From an uncultured Lachnospiraceae bacterium (GTDB taxonomy: Bacteria > Bacillota > Clostridia > Lachnospirales > Lachnospiraceae), in the NCBI GenBank assembly GCA_910584685.1, contig CAJUAO010000001.1, positions 195,227 through 246,007 of the forward strand: DNA of 50,781 bases, read 5' to 3'. The position numbers and the translations under genes are program-made. How positions within the stretch are numbered: position 1 is the first letter of the stretch; the number at the start of each line of letters is the position of its first letter. Shown piece by piece: positions 17,345-27,400 of the stretch. Below the pieces are notes generated by a model. That model made no database searches and had not been told where the DNA came from. It saw nothing but the letters and a program-made list of their open reading frames with translations.

Positions 17345-19045
17345 CTACCTCCAGCTTCCTGTATTTAAGAAGTCTTCGGCTCTCACAGACGCATTTTTTA
17401 TTATCTGACTGTCATATCCTATAACCCTTAACAGCTTAATTGCGTTCCTTGTGGTGGCAGGCCCGCCCCTTAAGCAATAGTTAAACAGCACGTCGTCCTT
17501 TGCTACCTCCTCCTCAAAGTGATAGTTTTTGTAGGAGCCTTCCATAAGCCTTGTAAGCTCTATATCATGTGTTGCCGCAAAACATATTGTATTCATCATA
17601 GAAAGCTTTTCCAGTATTACGCTTGAGGCTGCTATACGCTCTACGGTATTTGTGCCCCTAAGAACCTCGTCTATAAAGCACATAACCGGTTTCCTTCCGG
17701 TTTTTGCTATATCAAGTATCCTCTTTAAGGATTTTATTTCCACAATATAATAGCTTTCACTGCTTTCAAGGTCATCCCTTAAGGCCATTGAGGAATAAAT
17801 AAGTCCCTCCGTCATCTTAAAGGACTCGCCGCAGGCTATTCCTATGGTTTGGGACAGGATTCCGTTTATTGCCACTGTCTTTAAAAATGTAGACTTTCCC
17901 GATGCATTCGAGCCTGTAAGTAAAACGGCATGCTCCCTTCCCATGCTGTTTTTAACGGCATTCTCTATCATAGGATGATAAAGCTTTTCAAACTCCACAA
18001 AGGGCTTACTGCCGTGTCTTATGACTTCCGCCTTCGCATAGGCTCCGTATTCATCCATAAGAAGCTTTTTAAATGAGGCAACCGCCAGCTCTGCTTCCAG
18101 TCTTCCCATTGTCTCATAAAGCTCGTCTATAATATCAAGCTTATCTACAGTATCTGCCACTATGGAATTAAACTTTATCAAATCCACATGAAAAAGCATT
18201 TTAATATATTCAAGGAGAACGCTTGCTATTGAGCCGTCCATGCTCCCGTCAGATATAAGGTACATATTATGTTCCAAGTATTTCAGCTTTCCCCTAAGCT
18301 CCTTTATTTTCTGCCGGTATCTGTTAATAACAGGAATTTCCACAGCCTCTATTTTTTTTGCAGTATCTGTTAAGCCCTCAAGATATTTACAGCAGACAAA
18401 GTAGTTAGACACATCGCTTTTTTCCTTATAATAAGTATAGATATTAAATGAAAAAACTACTACAAGGGCTGCAACGGCTATAGCAGGATTTACAAAAAAC
18501 ATGCCTATGACGCCAAAGCCTAACGCCATACATAAATAATGTATAAGATTGCTCTTTCTCTTTACATCATTAAACCTGTGTATAAAGTCAAAAAATGATA
18601 TGGAGCGTGTTCTTCCAAGCTCCATAAAAAGATATTGTAATTTTTTCGCCTTATCAGGATTATTAAGAAAATATTCGCTTAAATCATCAAACTCCTTAAG
18701 CTTTTCGCTGTCAAAGTTAATTGTGCGCAGAAGATTATACAGATACTCCTCTCCCACCGAGGAATTCGTATGATTAATAAGCATAAATATATTGTCCATG
18801 GAAAGGTCGTTCCATGTAATATCATCCACAATATCAGCTTTATTTTTCAAAGCCATACTGTCAAAATAATATCTTATGCGGGCATACTCCTCATATTTAT
18901 ATTCTCTTTCCGGTCTTTTTCCAAAGGATTTATCCAGAAATTTTCTCATACGCTCGTCTCTTGCCCTCTTTGAAGCAATTGACTGTACTGCAAAAAAAAC
19001 AAAAATTATGGCGATTATTATTATATAACCTTTTACTCCTTCCAT
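17345..19045 (-). CDS. Membrane-anchored MutS-family ATPase
   Basis: This 566-aa protein has the MutS C-terminal ATPase but none of the mismatch-recognition domains. One membrane helix lies at about 6-22 and a helical pair at about 167-203. The ATPase has Walker A GSNASGKST at 378-386, Walker B PVMCFIDEVLRGTN, and the switch segment FAATHDIELT. LYHPMIENAVKNSMGR before Walker A is typical of MutS lever/ATPase junctions. Such MutS relatives with membrane segments are common in Clostridia and Bacteroidetes and have no settled function. Classical mismatch repair is unlikely because the DNA-binding domains are absent. It is divergent from spoIVA. Confidence 0.85.
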   Translation of the reverse strand: MEGVKGYIIIIAIIFVFFAVQSIASKRARDERMRKFLDKSFGKRPEREYKYEEYARIRYYFDSMALKNKADIVDDITWNDLSMDNIFMLINHTNSSVGEEYLYNLLRTINFDSEKLKEFDDLSEYFLNNPDKAKKLQYLFMELGRTRSISFFDFIHRFNDVKRKSNLIHYLCMALGFGVIGMFFVNPAIAVAALVVVFSFNIYTYYKEKSDVSNYFVCCKYLEGLTDTAKKIEAVEIPVINRYRQKIKELRGKLKYLEHNMYLISDGSMDGSIASVLLEYIKMLFHVDLIKFNSIVADTVDKLDIIDELYETMGRLEAELAVASFKKLLMDEYGAYAKAEVIRHGSKPFVEFEKLYHPMIENAVKNSMGREHAVLLTGSNASGKSTFLKTVAINGILSQTIGIACGESFKMTEGLIYSSMALRDDLESSESYYIVEIKSLKRILDIAKTGRKPVMCFIDEVLRGTNTVERIAASSVILEKLSMMNTICFAATHDIELTRLMEGSYKNYHFEEEVAKDDVLFNYCLRGGPATTRNAIKLLRVIGYDSQIIKNASVRAEDFLNTGSWR

Positions 19046-19349
19046 TATATTATTATACTCTCCTTCTTGATTTAATGAATAAAGCTGACACTATGATTAA
19101 TTACCAGGAAGCTCCTATATATTTTTAATTCAAACCCTTCCTATGTCAGAATAAATACAGAATATCACATTACAAGCATGGTTTCAATATTAAAAAATTT
19201 TAATTTTACAAACCTTGAGCAATCCTGTATATAAATGATAATTTGAAATTTTTTATTTTCCCACTCATAAAACTTTGCCTTACAGCATATTTTTAAGCAG
19301 AACATAGCAGCTAAAATTGTTTGTATACAGCTTTAGAAGGGAGATAATT
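19046..19349. other. Divergent promoter region between the MutS-like gene and spoIVA
   Basis: No gene is visible in these 304 bases. The stretch is AT-rich and must hold both promoters. A CTGACA...TGTCAG pair (about 19083 and 19144) is too weak to call. The spoIVA side has a possible sigma-E promoter. Confidence 0.6.
19304..19331 (+). promoter_or_regulatory. Possible sigma-E promoter of spoIVA
   Basis: ATA at 19304-19306 and TATACAGC at 19324-19331 are separated by 17 nt and partly fit the pattern ATA-N16/18-CATACANT. spoIVA is sigma-E dependent in Bacillus. The -10 match is incomplete. Confidence 0.35.
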
Positions 19350-20825
19350 ATGGAGGATTTTAACTTATACAAGGATATAAAGGAGCGTACTGACGGAGAA
19401 ATATACATAGGCGTGGTAGGTCCGGTCAGATGCGGAAAATCCACATTTATAAAAAGATTTATGGATTTAATGGTGATTCCTGCCATAACCGACACCCATA
19501 AAAGAGACAGGGCAAATGACGAGCTTCCCCAGTCCTCTGCGGGAAAAACCATTATGACTACAGAGCCAAAGTTTATTCCTAAGGAGGCTGCAGTTATCAA
19601 TCTTGATGACGAAACCCCTGTAAAGTTAAGACTTATAGACTGCGTTGGCTATATGACAAAGGGCGCCGTAGGACATATCGAGGAGGACAAGGAACGGATG
19701 GTTAAAACGCCTTGGTTTGACTATGAAATTCCCTTTACTCAGGCAGCCTCTATAGGTACAAAAAAGGTTATCTGCGACCACTCTACCATAGGTATGGTTA
19801 TAACGGCAGACGGCAGCTTTGGAGAATTTTCAAGAGAGGATTATCTTGAGGCAGAGGATACTACCATTACGGAGCTTTTATCTCTTGGAAAGCCTTTCGT
19901 TGTTCTTTTAAATTCATCAAAGCCTTACAGCGAGCAATGCAAAGCATATGCAAAGGAAATTTCCGATAAATACGGAGTTACCGTTCTTCCGGTAAACTGC
20001 AGCCAGCTTAAGGAGGAGGATATTAAAAATATACTTGAAAAGTGTCTTTTGGAGTTTCCTATTACAAGACTTAACTTTTTTATTCCAAAATGGGTGGAAA
20101 TACTTCCAAACGACCACTGGCTTAAGGCTGAAATAATAAGCTGCATAAAAGAAAAAATAAAGGTTCTTAGAAGAATGAGCCAGATAAACAATCAGGCCTT
20201 CGATACCGACTGTACATATATACCAAATATAAAGGTTAATTCAAAGGATTACTCCACAGGCACTGCGGACATTTACATAGACGTTGACAACTGCTTCTAC
20301 TATGAAATATTAAGCTCCCTTACAGGCACGGAGATTGCCAATGAATACGAGCTTATACATACTATAAAGGAGCTTTCGTCCCTTAAGGAGGAGTATGTAA
20401 AGGTAAAGGAGGCTATGTTCCAGGTACAGTCAAAGGGCTATGGCGTGGTAATGCCAAAACGGAGCGAGATAAATCTTGCCGAGCCGGAGGTTATTAAAAA
20501 CGGCGCAAAATATGGGGTGAAAATTAAGGCTGAGGCTCCTTCCATCCATATGATTAAAGCCAGCGTAATGACTGAGATTGCCCCTATAGTAGGAAGCGAG
20601 GAGCAGGCTCTTGACCTTATTTCCTTTATAAAGGAAAATGCCAAGTCTGGCGACGACGGTATCTGGGATACTAATATTTTCGGCAAAACCATTGACCAGA
20701 TTGTCACTGACGGTATAAGAAACAAAATAGATAAGCTGTCTGATGAAACCCAGCTTAAAATGCAGGAAACCATTCAGAAGATAACTAATGACAGTAAGGG
20801 CGGAGTTATCTGTATTATAATATAA
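19350..20825 (+). CDS. spoIVA: Stage IV sporulation protein A, spore coat basement ATPase
   Basis: SpoIVA polymerises on the outer forespore surface using ATP and forms the base layer for coat assembly. The protein is 491 aa, normal for the family, starting at MEDFNLYKDIKERTDG; GGGAG lies upstream and the longer frame from 19317 lacks a ribosome site. The Walker A motif GPVRCGKST is at 24-32. Typical blocks are PQSSAGKTIMTTEPKFIP and a C-terminal ICIII end, which targets SpoVM-bound membrane. Its presence is firm evidence for a spore former. A strong hairpin follows at 20850-20892. Confidence 0.97.
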   Translation: MEDFNLYKDIKERTDGEIYIGVVGPVRCGKSTFIKRFMDLMVIPAITDTHKRDRANDELPQSSAGKTIMTTEPKFIPKEAAVINLDDETPVKLRLIDCVGYMTKGAVGHIEEDKERMVKTPWFDYEIPFTQAASIGTKKVICDHSTIGMVITADGSFGEFSREDYLEAEDTTITELLSLGKPFVVLLNSSKPYSEQCKAYAKEISDKYGVTVLPVNCSQLKEEDIKNILEKCLLEFPITRLNFFIPKWVEILPNDHWLKAEIISCIKEKIKVLRRMSQINNQAFDTDCTYIPNIKVNSKDYSTGTADIYIDVDNCFYYEILSSLTGTEIANEYELIHTIKELSSLKEEYVKVKEAMFQVQSKGYGVVMPKRSEINLAEPEVIKNGAKYGVKIKAEAPSIHMIKASVMTEIAPIVGSEEQALDLISFIKENAKSGDDGIWDTNIFGKTIDQIVTDGIRNKIDKLSDETQLKMQETIQKITNDSKGGVICIII

Positions 20826-20849
20826 TTATGCCTGTTTGCTAAGCATAAC

Positions 20850-20892
20850 AAGAGGATGTCGCATTAACAGACTTTAAATGCGACATCCTCTT
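20850..20892 (+). terminator. Terminator of spoIVA
   Basis: AGAGGATGTCGCAT (20851-20864) pairs with ATGCGACATCCTCT (20878-20891), followed by TTATTTTTA. It stands between convergent spoIVA and the SDR gene and may serve both, though the T run is better on the plus strand. Confidence 0.92.
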
Positions 20893-20908
20893 TATTTTTA
20901 CTGTACGT

Positions 20909-21712
20909 CTATTTAGGCTGCTTGCCGATATAAGCCAATATTCCTCCATCAACATAAAGCACATGGCCATTGACAAAGTTTGACGCGTCAGATGCAAGGA
21001 ATACTGCCGGTCCCATAAGGTCCTCCGTAGAGCCCCATCTTGCCGCAGGCGTCTTTGCAATAATAAACTGGTCAAATGGATGCCTGCTTCCATCAGGCTG
21101 CAGTTCTCTTAACGGCGCCGTCTGCGGCGTGGCTATATAGCCCGGTCCTATGCCGTTACACTGAATATTAAACTCTCCGTACTCTGACGCGATATTTCTT
21201 GTAAGCATCTTAAGTCCGCCCTTTGCTGCAGCGTACGCAGACACTGTTTCTCTTCCAAGCTCGCTCATCATGGAACAGATATTTATAATTTTTCCATGTC
21301 CCTTCTTTATCATAGACGGAATAACTGCCTTCGACACAATAAACGGCGCGTTAAGGTCTACGTCTATAACCTTTCTGAATTCCTCCGCGCTCATCTCACA
21401 CATAGGCACACGTCTTATAATTCCTGCATTATTGACAAGAATATCTATTACTCCAACCTCTTCCTCTATCTTCTTTATTAAATCATTTACGGCTGCCTCA
21501 TTTGTTACGTCGCAGACATAACCCCTTGCTTCTATGCCATCCTCCTTATAGGCGGCAAGTCCCTTATTTACAAGCTCTTCATTAATATCATTAAATACTA
21601 TTCTTGCTCCTGCCTGTGAATATGCTTTTGCTATGGCATATCCTATGCCATATGACGCTCCTGTGATTAACGCAACCTTTCCCTCAAGTGAAAATTCATT
21701 TAATATGCTCAT
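20909..21712 (-). CDS. kduD: SDR-family 2-dehydro-3-deoxygluconate/gluconate 5-dehydrogenase (KduD-like)
   Basis: This 267-aa short-chain dehydrogenase has the cofactor loop TGASYGIG (17-24), NNAG (94-97) and the catalytic triad S147, Y160, K164. The segment HPFDQFIIAKTPAARWGSTEDL places it in the gluconate 5-dehydrogenase/KduD group. Because it starts 1 nt after kduI, the natural role is interconversion of 2,5-diketo-3-deoxygluconate and 2-keto-3-deoxygluconate in pectin-derived uronate breakdown. The name follows from this context; a gluconate 5-dehydrogenase role cannot be excluded. AAGGAG lies inside the end of kduI. Confidence 0.85.
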   Translation of the reverse strand: MSILNEFSLEGKVALITGASYGIGYAIAKAYSQAGARIVFNDINEELVNKGLAAYKEDGIEARGYVCDVTNEAAVNDLIKKIEEEVGVIDILVNNAGIIRRVPMCEMSAEEFRKVIDVDLNAPFIVSKAVIPSMIKKGHGKIINICSMMSELGRETVSAYAAAKGGLKMLTRNIASEYGEFNIQCNGIGPGYIATPQTAPLRELQPDGSRHPFDQFIIAKTPAARWGSTEDLMGPAVFLASDASNFVNGHVLYVDGGILAYIGKQPK

Positions 21713-21713
21713 T

Positions 21714-22577
21714 TTACTTCAACTCCTTCATCGCAACATTGTCCATATCGGTAAATTCCTGGTTTTCTCCTACCATGCCCCATATAAAGGTATACGCCTT
21801 TGTACCGCTTCCTGCGTGTATAGACCAGCTTGGAGAGATAACGGCCTGCTCATTTCTCATTACTATGTGGCGGGTTTCTTCAGGCTCTCCCATATAATGC
21901 ATGACAATACTATCCTCGTCCATATCAAAATAAAGATAAACCTCCATACGTCTGTCATGGGTATGACACGGCATAGTATTCCATACGCTTCCCGGCTTAA
22001 GAGCAGTCATGCCCATAACAAGCTGACAGCTTTCCACCTGTCCCGGAAGAATATATTTATTTATAACCCTGTGGTTTGACTCCTCTAAGGAGCCAAGCTC
22101 TACCTTGTTTTCATCCTTTATAATAACCACATCCTCCGACGGCGTACCCTCAAATTTTATAACTACCGTCTTATAGGATTTATGGGCGGGAGCGCTGTTA
22201 AAATAAAACTTTGCAGGATTTGAAGGCTCCACGCTCTCAAATACCACATTTTCCACTCCCATGCCTATGTACATTCCATCCTTGTGATTAACCTCGTATG
22301 TCTTATCACCTGCAGTGATTTTTCCTGCTCCTCCTATATTGATAATTCCAAGCTCTCGTCTCTGTAAGAAATATTCTGCCCTAAGTTCATCCCCTGCCGA
22401 AAGAGATAGCTTCTCCCCTACAGGCACTGCAGAGCCTGTAATTATTCTGTCTATATGACTGTACACCATTTTTATCTCGTCTGCCTTAAAAAGGTCATCT
22501 ATTAAAAATTCCTCTCTAAGCCTCTCTGTAGTGTAATGCTTCACATCCCTTGGCGATGATGCTGTTCTCAGTTCCAT
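21714..22577 (-). CDS. kduI: 5-keto-4-deoxyuronate isomerase
   Basis: KduI converts 5-keto-4-deoxyuronate, the end product of unsaturated galacturonide cleavage, to 2,5-diketo-3-deoxygluconate in the cytoplasm. The cupin fold is indicated by the metal site MPCHTHDRRMEVYLYFDM (two His and one Glu) and a later His in SWSIHAGSGTKAYTFIWGM. The length is 287 aa from MELRTASSPRD, where AAGGAGG lies 9 nt upstream; the frame extends to 22604 without support. It is the first gene of a two-gene operon with kduD, behind a promoter with a 17-bp palindromic operator. Confidence 0.95.
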   Translation of the reverse strand: MELRTASSPRDVKHYTTERLREEFLIDDLFKADEIKMVYSHIDRIITGSAVPVGEKLSLSAGDELRAEYFLQRRELGIINIGGAGKITAGDKTYEVNHKDGMYIGMGVENVVFESVEPSNPAKFYFNSAPAHKSYKTVVIKFEGTPSEDVVIIKDENKVELGSLEESNHRVINKYILPGQVESCQLVMGMTALKPGSVWNTMPCHTHDRRMEVYLYFDMDEDSIVMHYMGEPEETRHIVMRNEQAVISPSWSIHAGSGTKAYTFIWGMVGENQEFTDMDNVAMKELK

Positions 22578-22616
22578 TGTAAAAAACCTCCTTAATATAT
22601 GCAAAATTTATAAAAC

Positions 22617-22633
22617 GAATGTATTATACATTC
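22617..22633. promoter_or_regulatory. 17-bp palindromic operator at the kduI promoter
   Basis: GAATGTAT-T-ATACATTC has perfect 8-bp arms. It lies directly downstream of the -10 box and covers the likely transcription start. The inner GTAT/ATAC resembles operators of FadR-subfamily GntR repressors, which often control hexuronate genes. The regulator gene is not in the window. Confidence 0.7.
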
Positions 22634-22661
22634 ATTATACTTGCTCCTTTCTTTTATTCAA
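22634..22661 (-). promoter_or_regulatory. Sigma-A promoter of kduI-kduD
   Basis: On the minus strand TTGAAT (22661-22656) and TATAAT (22639-22634) are 16 nt apart, directly upstream of the palindrome. Confidence 0.65.
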
Positions 22662-22682
22662 TGTAAATAAGCGACTTTTCAA

Positions 22683-22710
22683 AAAGGCGCCGCATAACTA
22701 CGGCACCTTT
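22683..22710 (-). terminator. Terminator of the cyclophilin gene
   Basis: AAAGGTGCCG and CGGCGCCTTT on the minus strand pair with one G-T, followed by TT. It lies 15 nt after the stop at 22726 and before the kduI promoter. Confidence 0.8.
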
Positions 22711-22725
22711 ATCCTGCACAATATT

Positions 22726-24189
22726 TTAATATGTTTTTATTTCTATCTTTTCTATAATTACATCTGTCTTTGGCTTGTCATTATCATCTGTGTCTGTCTT
22801 GGCGATTGCGTCTATTACCTCCATGCCCTCGTACACCTGTCCGAACACAGTATGCACCTTAAACAGCGAAGGGTAGCCTCCATTGCCCTTATAGTAGTCT
22901 ACAAGCTTTTGAGGCATGCCTATCTCGCTCCAGTCTGACACAATGGTTTCATTATGGTCTGTGCATTGTACAATAAAAAACTGTGAGCCGTTTGTATCCT
23001 CACCGGAATTTGCCATGCAAAGAGCTCCTCTTACAGGCGCAAGCTGCACGGAAAACTCATCCTCGAAAGGCTCCTTCCATATGCTTTCTCCTCCTGTTCC
23101 GTCGCCCTTCGGGTCTCCTCCCTGTATCATAAAATTATCTATCACCCTGTGGAAGGAAAGACCGTCATAATATCCGTCCTTTGCATGGGTAATAAAGTTT
23201 TCAACTGCCTTTGGCGCAAGCCCAGGGAAAAGACGAACCTTGACAGTTCCGTAATCCTTTATGGTAAACTCCGCAACGGTATCGCCGCTCTGGGGACCTG
23301 ACACCTGGTCTATTTCTACTCCGTCATGTTCTATGTCGTCTACTACCTTAACATTTTCCTCAAGCCACTTCATTGTCAGATAATTAACTGCCGTAACCTG
23401 CCACTCCTCGTCGCTGGCTCCCATCGCTTCTTTTACTTCCTCTATGTTCTTGTCGCCGTAGCCATACTGAAACGCTACATTATAGATGATTTCATTCATC
23501 TTTTCATCATTTATCTCTATCCCTGCCTCTTTAACAATATAAATGTTTATAATTTTATCTAAAATTTCACCCTCAACATTATACACCTGACTTCTAAAGC
23601 TCTCCAAGGATATATTGTTAGCCTTGCAGTATGCCTCAAGGCTTTCATATCCATACATTGATACCATGCTTTCATAATACTTGTCATTTTCCGCAACAAT
23701 ATCGTCGTATGCGTCCTTATTATAATCCTTAAGGGTAAAGCACTTGGTTATATTACTCCATGACGCATTATAAGAATTTATCATATTGAGGACATCCTCT
23801 ACGTATTTTCTCAGCTCCTCTTCATTATTAATATTTACATTTTTACACCACTTTTCAAAAAACTCCCCCGTCATTTCCTTTTCCCCTGCATTTGAAAGCA
23901 TGGAGTTTACTGATGATGTGACAGACGAGCTTGTAACTGCCATATCAGAACGCAAAACCGTAAGAGCCTCCCTAATATCCTTCATTTCAACAGTTCCGTA
24001 TACCGTGGTAATTATATTATCTTCCTTTGAATAGCCTTCAAAAATATCCTCTACCACAAATTTTTTTCCATCGGTATTGCCGCCGCTGTTTTTATCCGTT
24101 TCCTGTTCCTTTGAATCATCCTTGCCGCAGGCTGTAAGAAGCAGCATACATATTGTAAGCGCAAAAAGATACCTGAGTTTCTTTAACAT
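22726..24189 (-). CDS. Cyclophilin-type peptidyl-prolyl isomerase lipoprotein
   Basis: This 487-aa protein is a lipoprotein: the lipobox LLTAC puts the lipid on Cys21, followed by an Asp/Ser/Gly linker. Residues of about 60-290 form a helical region resembling the chaperone part of SurA or trigger-factor-like proteins. From about 305 there is a cyclophilin domain with FHRVIDNFMIQGGDPKGDG, the GSQFFI segment, and HTVFGQV near the end. It would help fold secreted proteins at the outer face of the membrane. The long helical insert before the cyclophilin domain is longer than in most bacterial cyclophilins. A terminator follows. Confidence 0.9.
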   Translation of the reverse strand: MLKKLRYLFALTICMLLLTACGKDDSKEQETDKNSGGNTDGKKFVVEDIFEGYSKEDNIITTVYGTVEMKDIREALTVLRSDMAVTSSSVTSSVNSMLSNAGEKEMTGEFFEKWCKNVNINNEEELRKYVEDVLNMINSYNASWSNITKCFTLKDYNKDAYDDIVAENDKYYESMVSMYGYESLEAYCKANNISLESFRSQVYNVEGEILDKIINIYIVKEAGIEINDEKMNEIIYNVAFQYGYGDKNIEEVKEAMGASDEEWQVTAVNYLTMKWLEENVKVVDDIEHDGVEIDQVSGPQSGDTVAEFTIKDYGTVKVRLFPGLAPKAVENFITHAKDGYYDGLSFHRVIDNFMIQGGDPKGDGTGGESIWKEPFEDEFSVQLAPVRGALCMANSGEDTNGSQFFIVQCTDHNETIVSDWSEIGMPQKLVDYYKGNGGYPSLFKVHTVFGQVYEGMEVIDAIAKTDTDDNDKPKTDVIIEKIEIKTY

Positions 24190-24494
24190 AATTTAACCTC
24201 TCTTTAATTTATATTATTTTTGTTTTTCATATTTCACAATAATTCCCATGCCGCCTTGGCGGCTCAGACAGGAATGAAAAACGCAGCTTTTTGTATCAAA
24301 GCCTTGTATCACCACAGGTATAAAGAATATCATAATCCAACAATTATTTCAATAAATTTCTGCTTTTTTATATATTTTACACTATATGAATTATAATATC
24401 TCCTTGCTTTAATTATGTAAATATTGTAAAATGAAAGGGATTAGGGTGATTGTACCTAGCAAAGACAACAAGAAAAGGAGATGGCAGTATAATA
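24190..24494. other. Divergent intergenic region, cyclophilin gene and GH51 gene
   Basis: No gene is seen. A short perfect palindrome GCCGCC-TT-GGCGGC lies at 24250-24263, about 60 nt upstream of the cyclophilin ATG; it has no T run and could be an operator or leader hairpin. The GH51 promoter is at 24404-24432. Confidence 0.6.
24404..24432 (+). promoter_or_regulatory. Sigma-A promoter of the GH51 gene
   Basis: TTGCTT (24404-24409) and TAAAAT (24427-24432) are separated by 17 nt. Transcription would start roughly 55 nt before the ATG. Confidence 0.6.
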
Positions 24495-27400
24495 ATGAAA
24501 AAGAAATTAATTGCTCACTACAAATTCAGTAACCAGACTAATATTGCGCTGGACTATTCCGGCAATAATATGAACGGGGTTGCACTGGGAACAAATCCTC
24601 CGGAAATAAAGGAAATAGGCGGCCGCATGGCTGCGGTATTTTCCGGCGGAGCGCACAAAACCTCTTATATTAAGCTTCCTGAAAATCTTTTATCTGATGT
24701 TTCTGATATGGCAGGCTTTACCATGACCGCATGGATAAACCTGTCGGGAATACACAGCGTATGGGAGAGAATTATTGACCTTGGAAAAGGTCCGGGGGGC
24801 CCGTATATATTCCTTACCAGAAATTTAAGAGGCGTTGCCTTTGCGGGAAGCGACCTTGCTGCCGACCCTGCGAAAGCGCTACCTAACGGACAGTGGATTC
24901 ATATAGCCTTTACTATTTCAGGCACAAAGGGCGGTACCTTAAGCAGCGCCGGACCTATAATTTACGTTAACGGTGAAGTTGCTGCCGACGGCTCCATAAG
25001 CCAGACCTCAAGCGGAAATTACGGAAAGCTCCGCCAGTTCTTTGAAACCTTCAAGGAGCCTGTAAACTATAAAAACAATTTCATAGGCTTATCCCAGTAT
25101 GACGCAGACGCAGATTTTTCAGGCGCAATATCAGAAATGAGATTTTACAGCGACGCCCTTACTGAGGATGAGATTATTGAAGAAATGTGCGAAACGCTTA
25201 CAGACGAAGATATTATTGACCTTGCAAGGGACAAGTATCTTCCTGAGCTTCCAAGAATAGCTGTCACAAACCTTTCCCTTCCTTCTACGCTTTTAGGAGA
25301 AAACGTAAATGTCAGCTGGAAATCAGACAATCCGTCTGCCATGTCTAATGAGGGCAAAATTTTAGATATACATTCGGCAAGCGCCGTTAATCTTACTGCC
25401 ACCATATCAAGAGGAAGCATTTCTGACTCAAAAACATATAACTTTACCGTTCTTCCTAAGGAGCTTCCTCCATATACCCTTACCGTAAACGGAAATGACG
25501 AAACGGTAAAGATAAGCGATACCCTTTGGGGATTATTCTACGAGGATATTAATAATGCTGCTGACGGCGGTATATATGCGGAGCTTGTACAAAACCGTTC
25601 ATTTGAAGCATTTAACTACAATGTTTACGACCCTCGTTCCGGAGAGGATGGAAAATCTGACGGAAGAAACAGAAATCCTCTCTTTGCATGGTTTGGCGAT
25701 ACAAATAAGATGACTCCAAAATTTGAAGGAGGATTAAATGAATACTTTGGCATAGCAGACAGAAAAGACGTTAACGATTGCTATGTGGAGGTTTCCGACG
25801 GCGCTACCATATATAACAGGGGCTTCTGCGACAGCAACTGCTACTGCTCTATGTATATTAAGGAAGGCGAGCGGTATGAATTCAGCGTATGGGCAAAGTC
25901 AAAAGAAACTTCTAAAATTACATGTATGCTTGTAGACGTTAATGACAATCCTGTTTCCTCAGAAGCGGAAATACTTATCTCTGAAGATACATGGAAAAAG
26001 TACGGCAAAGAGCCAAAGATTTATCTTGAATGTACAATGAGCGGCTATGCGCAGCTTAAGCTTAAATTTACCGGCAGCGTATCAATAGACTTTGTATCTT
26101 TATTCCCTGAAAACGTATGGGGCGCTTCACCTGAGCCGTCTTCAAAAACAGCTCATTCTAACTACACAGGAAACTCAAACTACAGACTTCGCCGTGACTT
26201 GGTAGAATCATTAATTGAGCTTCATCCTTCCTTCCTCCGCTTCCCTGGCGGTTGTATTTCTGAAGGCTCTTTCATCTGGGAGGACGTATATGACTGGAAG
26301 GATTCTGTAGGCGCTGTTGAGACAAGAAAGGAGAATTTTAACTGCTGGGGCTATGTTATGACCATGGGACTTGGATATATGGAATATTTCCAGTTAGCTG
26401 AGGACCTTGGGGCTACTCCTCTTCCTGTTATGGCATGCGGCGTTCTTTGCCAGGCCCGTTCAAACTATGCAAACGCAGCAGGCGGAAAGCTCCGTGAGAA
26501 ATATATTAAAAACTTTACAGATTTAATTGACTTTGCCATAAACACTGACTTTGAAAATAATGAGTGGGCAAAGGTACGTAAAATAATGGGACATGAGGCT
26601 CCGTTTGACCTGCATCTCCTCGGCATCGGAAATGAAAACTGGGAGCCTAAGTTTATGGCAAACTTTGAAGCCTTTTATAAGGACATTATGGATTACGTAC
26701 ACACTAACTATCCGGGCTATGACCTTACTATCGTATCTACCGTAGGAGCTCAGGCTGATGATAATGCATATAAGGAGGACTGGAACTTCGTCCTTGGAAA
26801 AAATAAAGGCTCGTCAACATTAAGATTTACAGATGGAGAGAAGAGCTTTGAGGAAACGGTTTCATGGTATGAAAATAAAAGCGATTATCTTGACACCATT
26901 GCTGACGAGCATTATTACAGACCAAACCATTACCTCCTTAACAATACTGACCGTTATAATTACTATTACAGAGCATACAATGATGATGGCTCAATAAACG
27001 AAGACAAAATATCAAAGGTATTTGTGGGCGAATATGCTTCAACAGATAAAAATACCCTTGCAGGAGCCATAGCTGAGGCTGCCATTATGACAAGCTTTGA
27101 AAATAATTCAGACGTGGTAAGGCTTGCCGCTACTGCTCCTCTGTTTAACAAGATACTTACAGACGGAACATACCGTTGGACTCCTGACTGTATCTGGTTT
27201 GATAATGAAACCGTATGGTATACGCCTACCTACTATGTACAGCAATTATTTGCAAAATATATAGGTAAAAGCGCTGTTTCCACCTCTTTCTCTACCTATG
27301 AAAACGGCAGGGAAATACCTCTTATCCCAAGAGGCGGCATAGAAATAGCCGCAGGCGACGCCGATATTTTAGTGAAATCAGCTAAGGTGGTGTCAAATAC

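Noticed and set aside
24450..24494. TTG at 24450 as the GH51 start
   Set aside because: The sequence before it has no properly spaced ribosome site, whereas AGGAG precedes the ATG at 24495. The added 15 residues also form no signal peptide.
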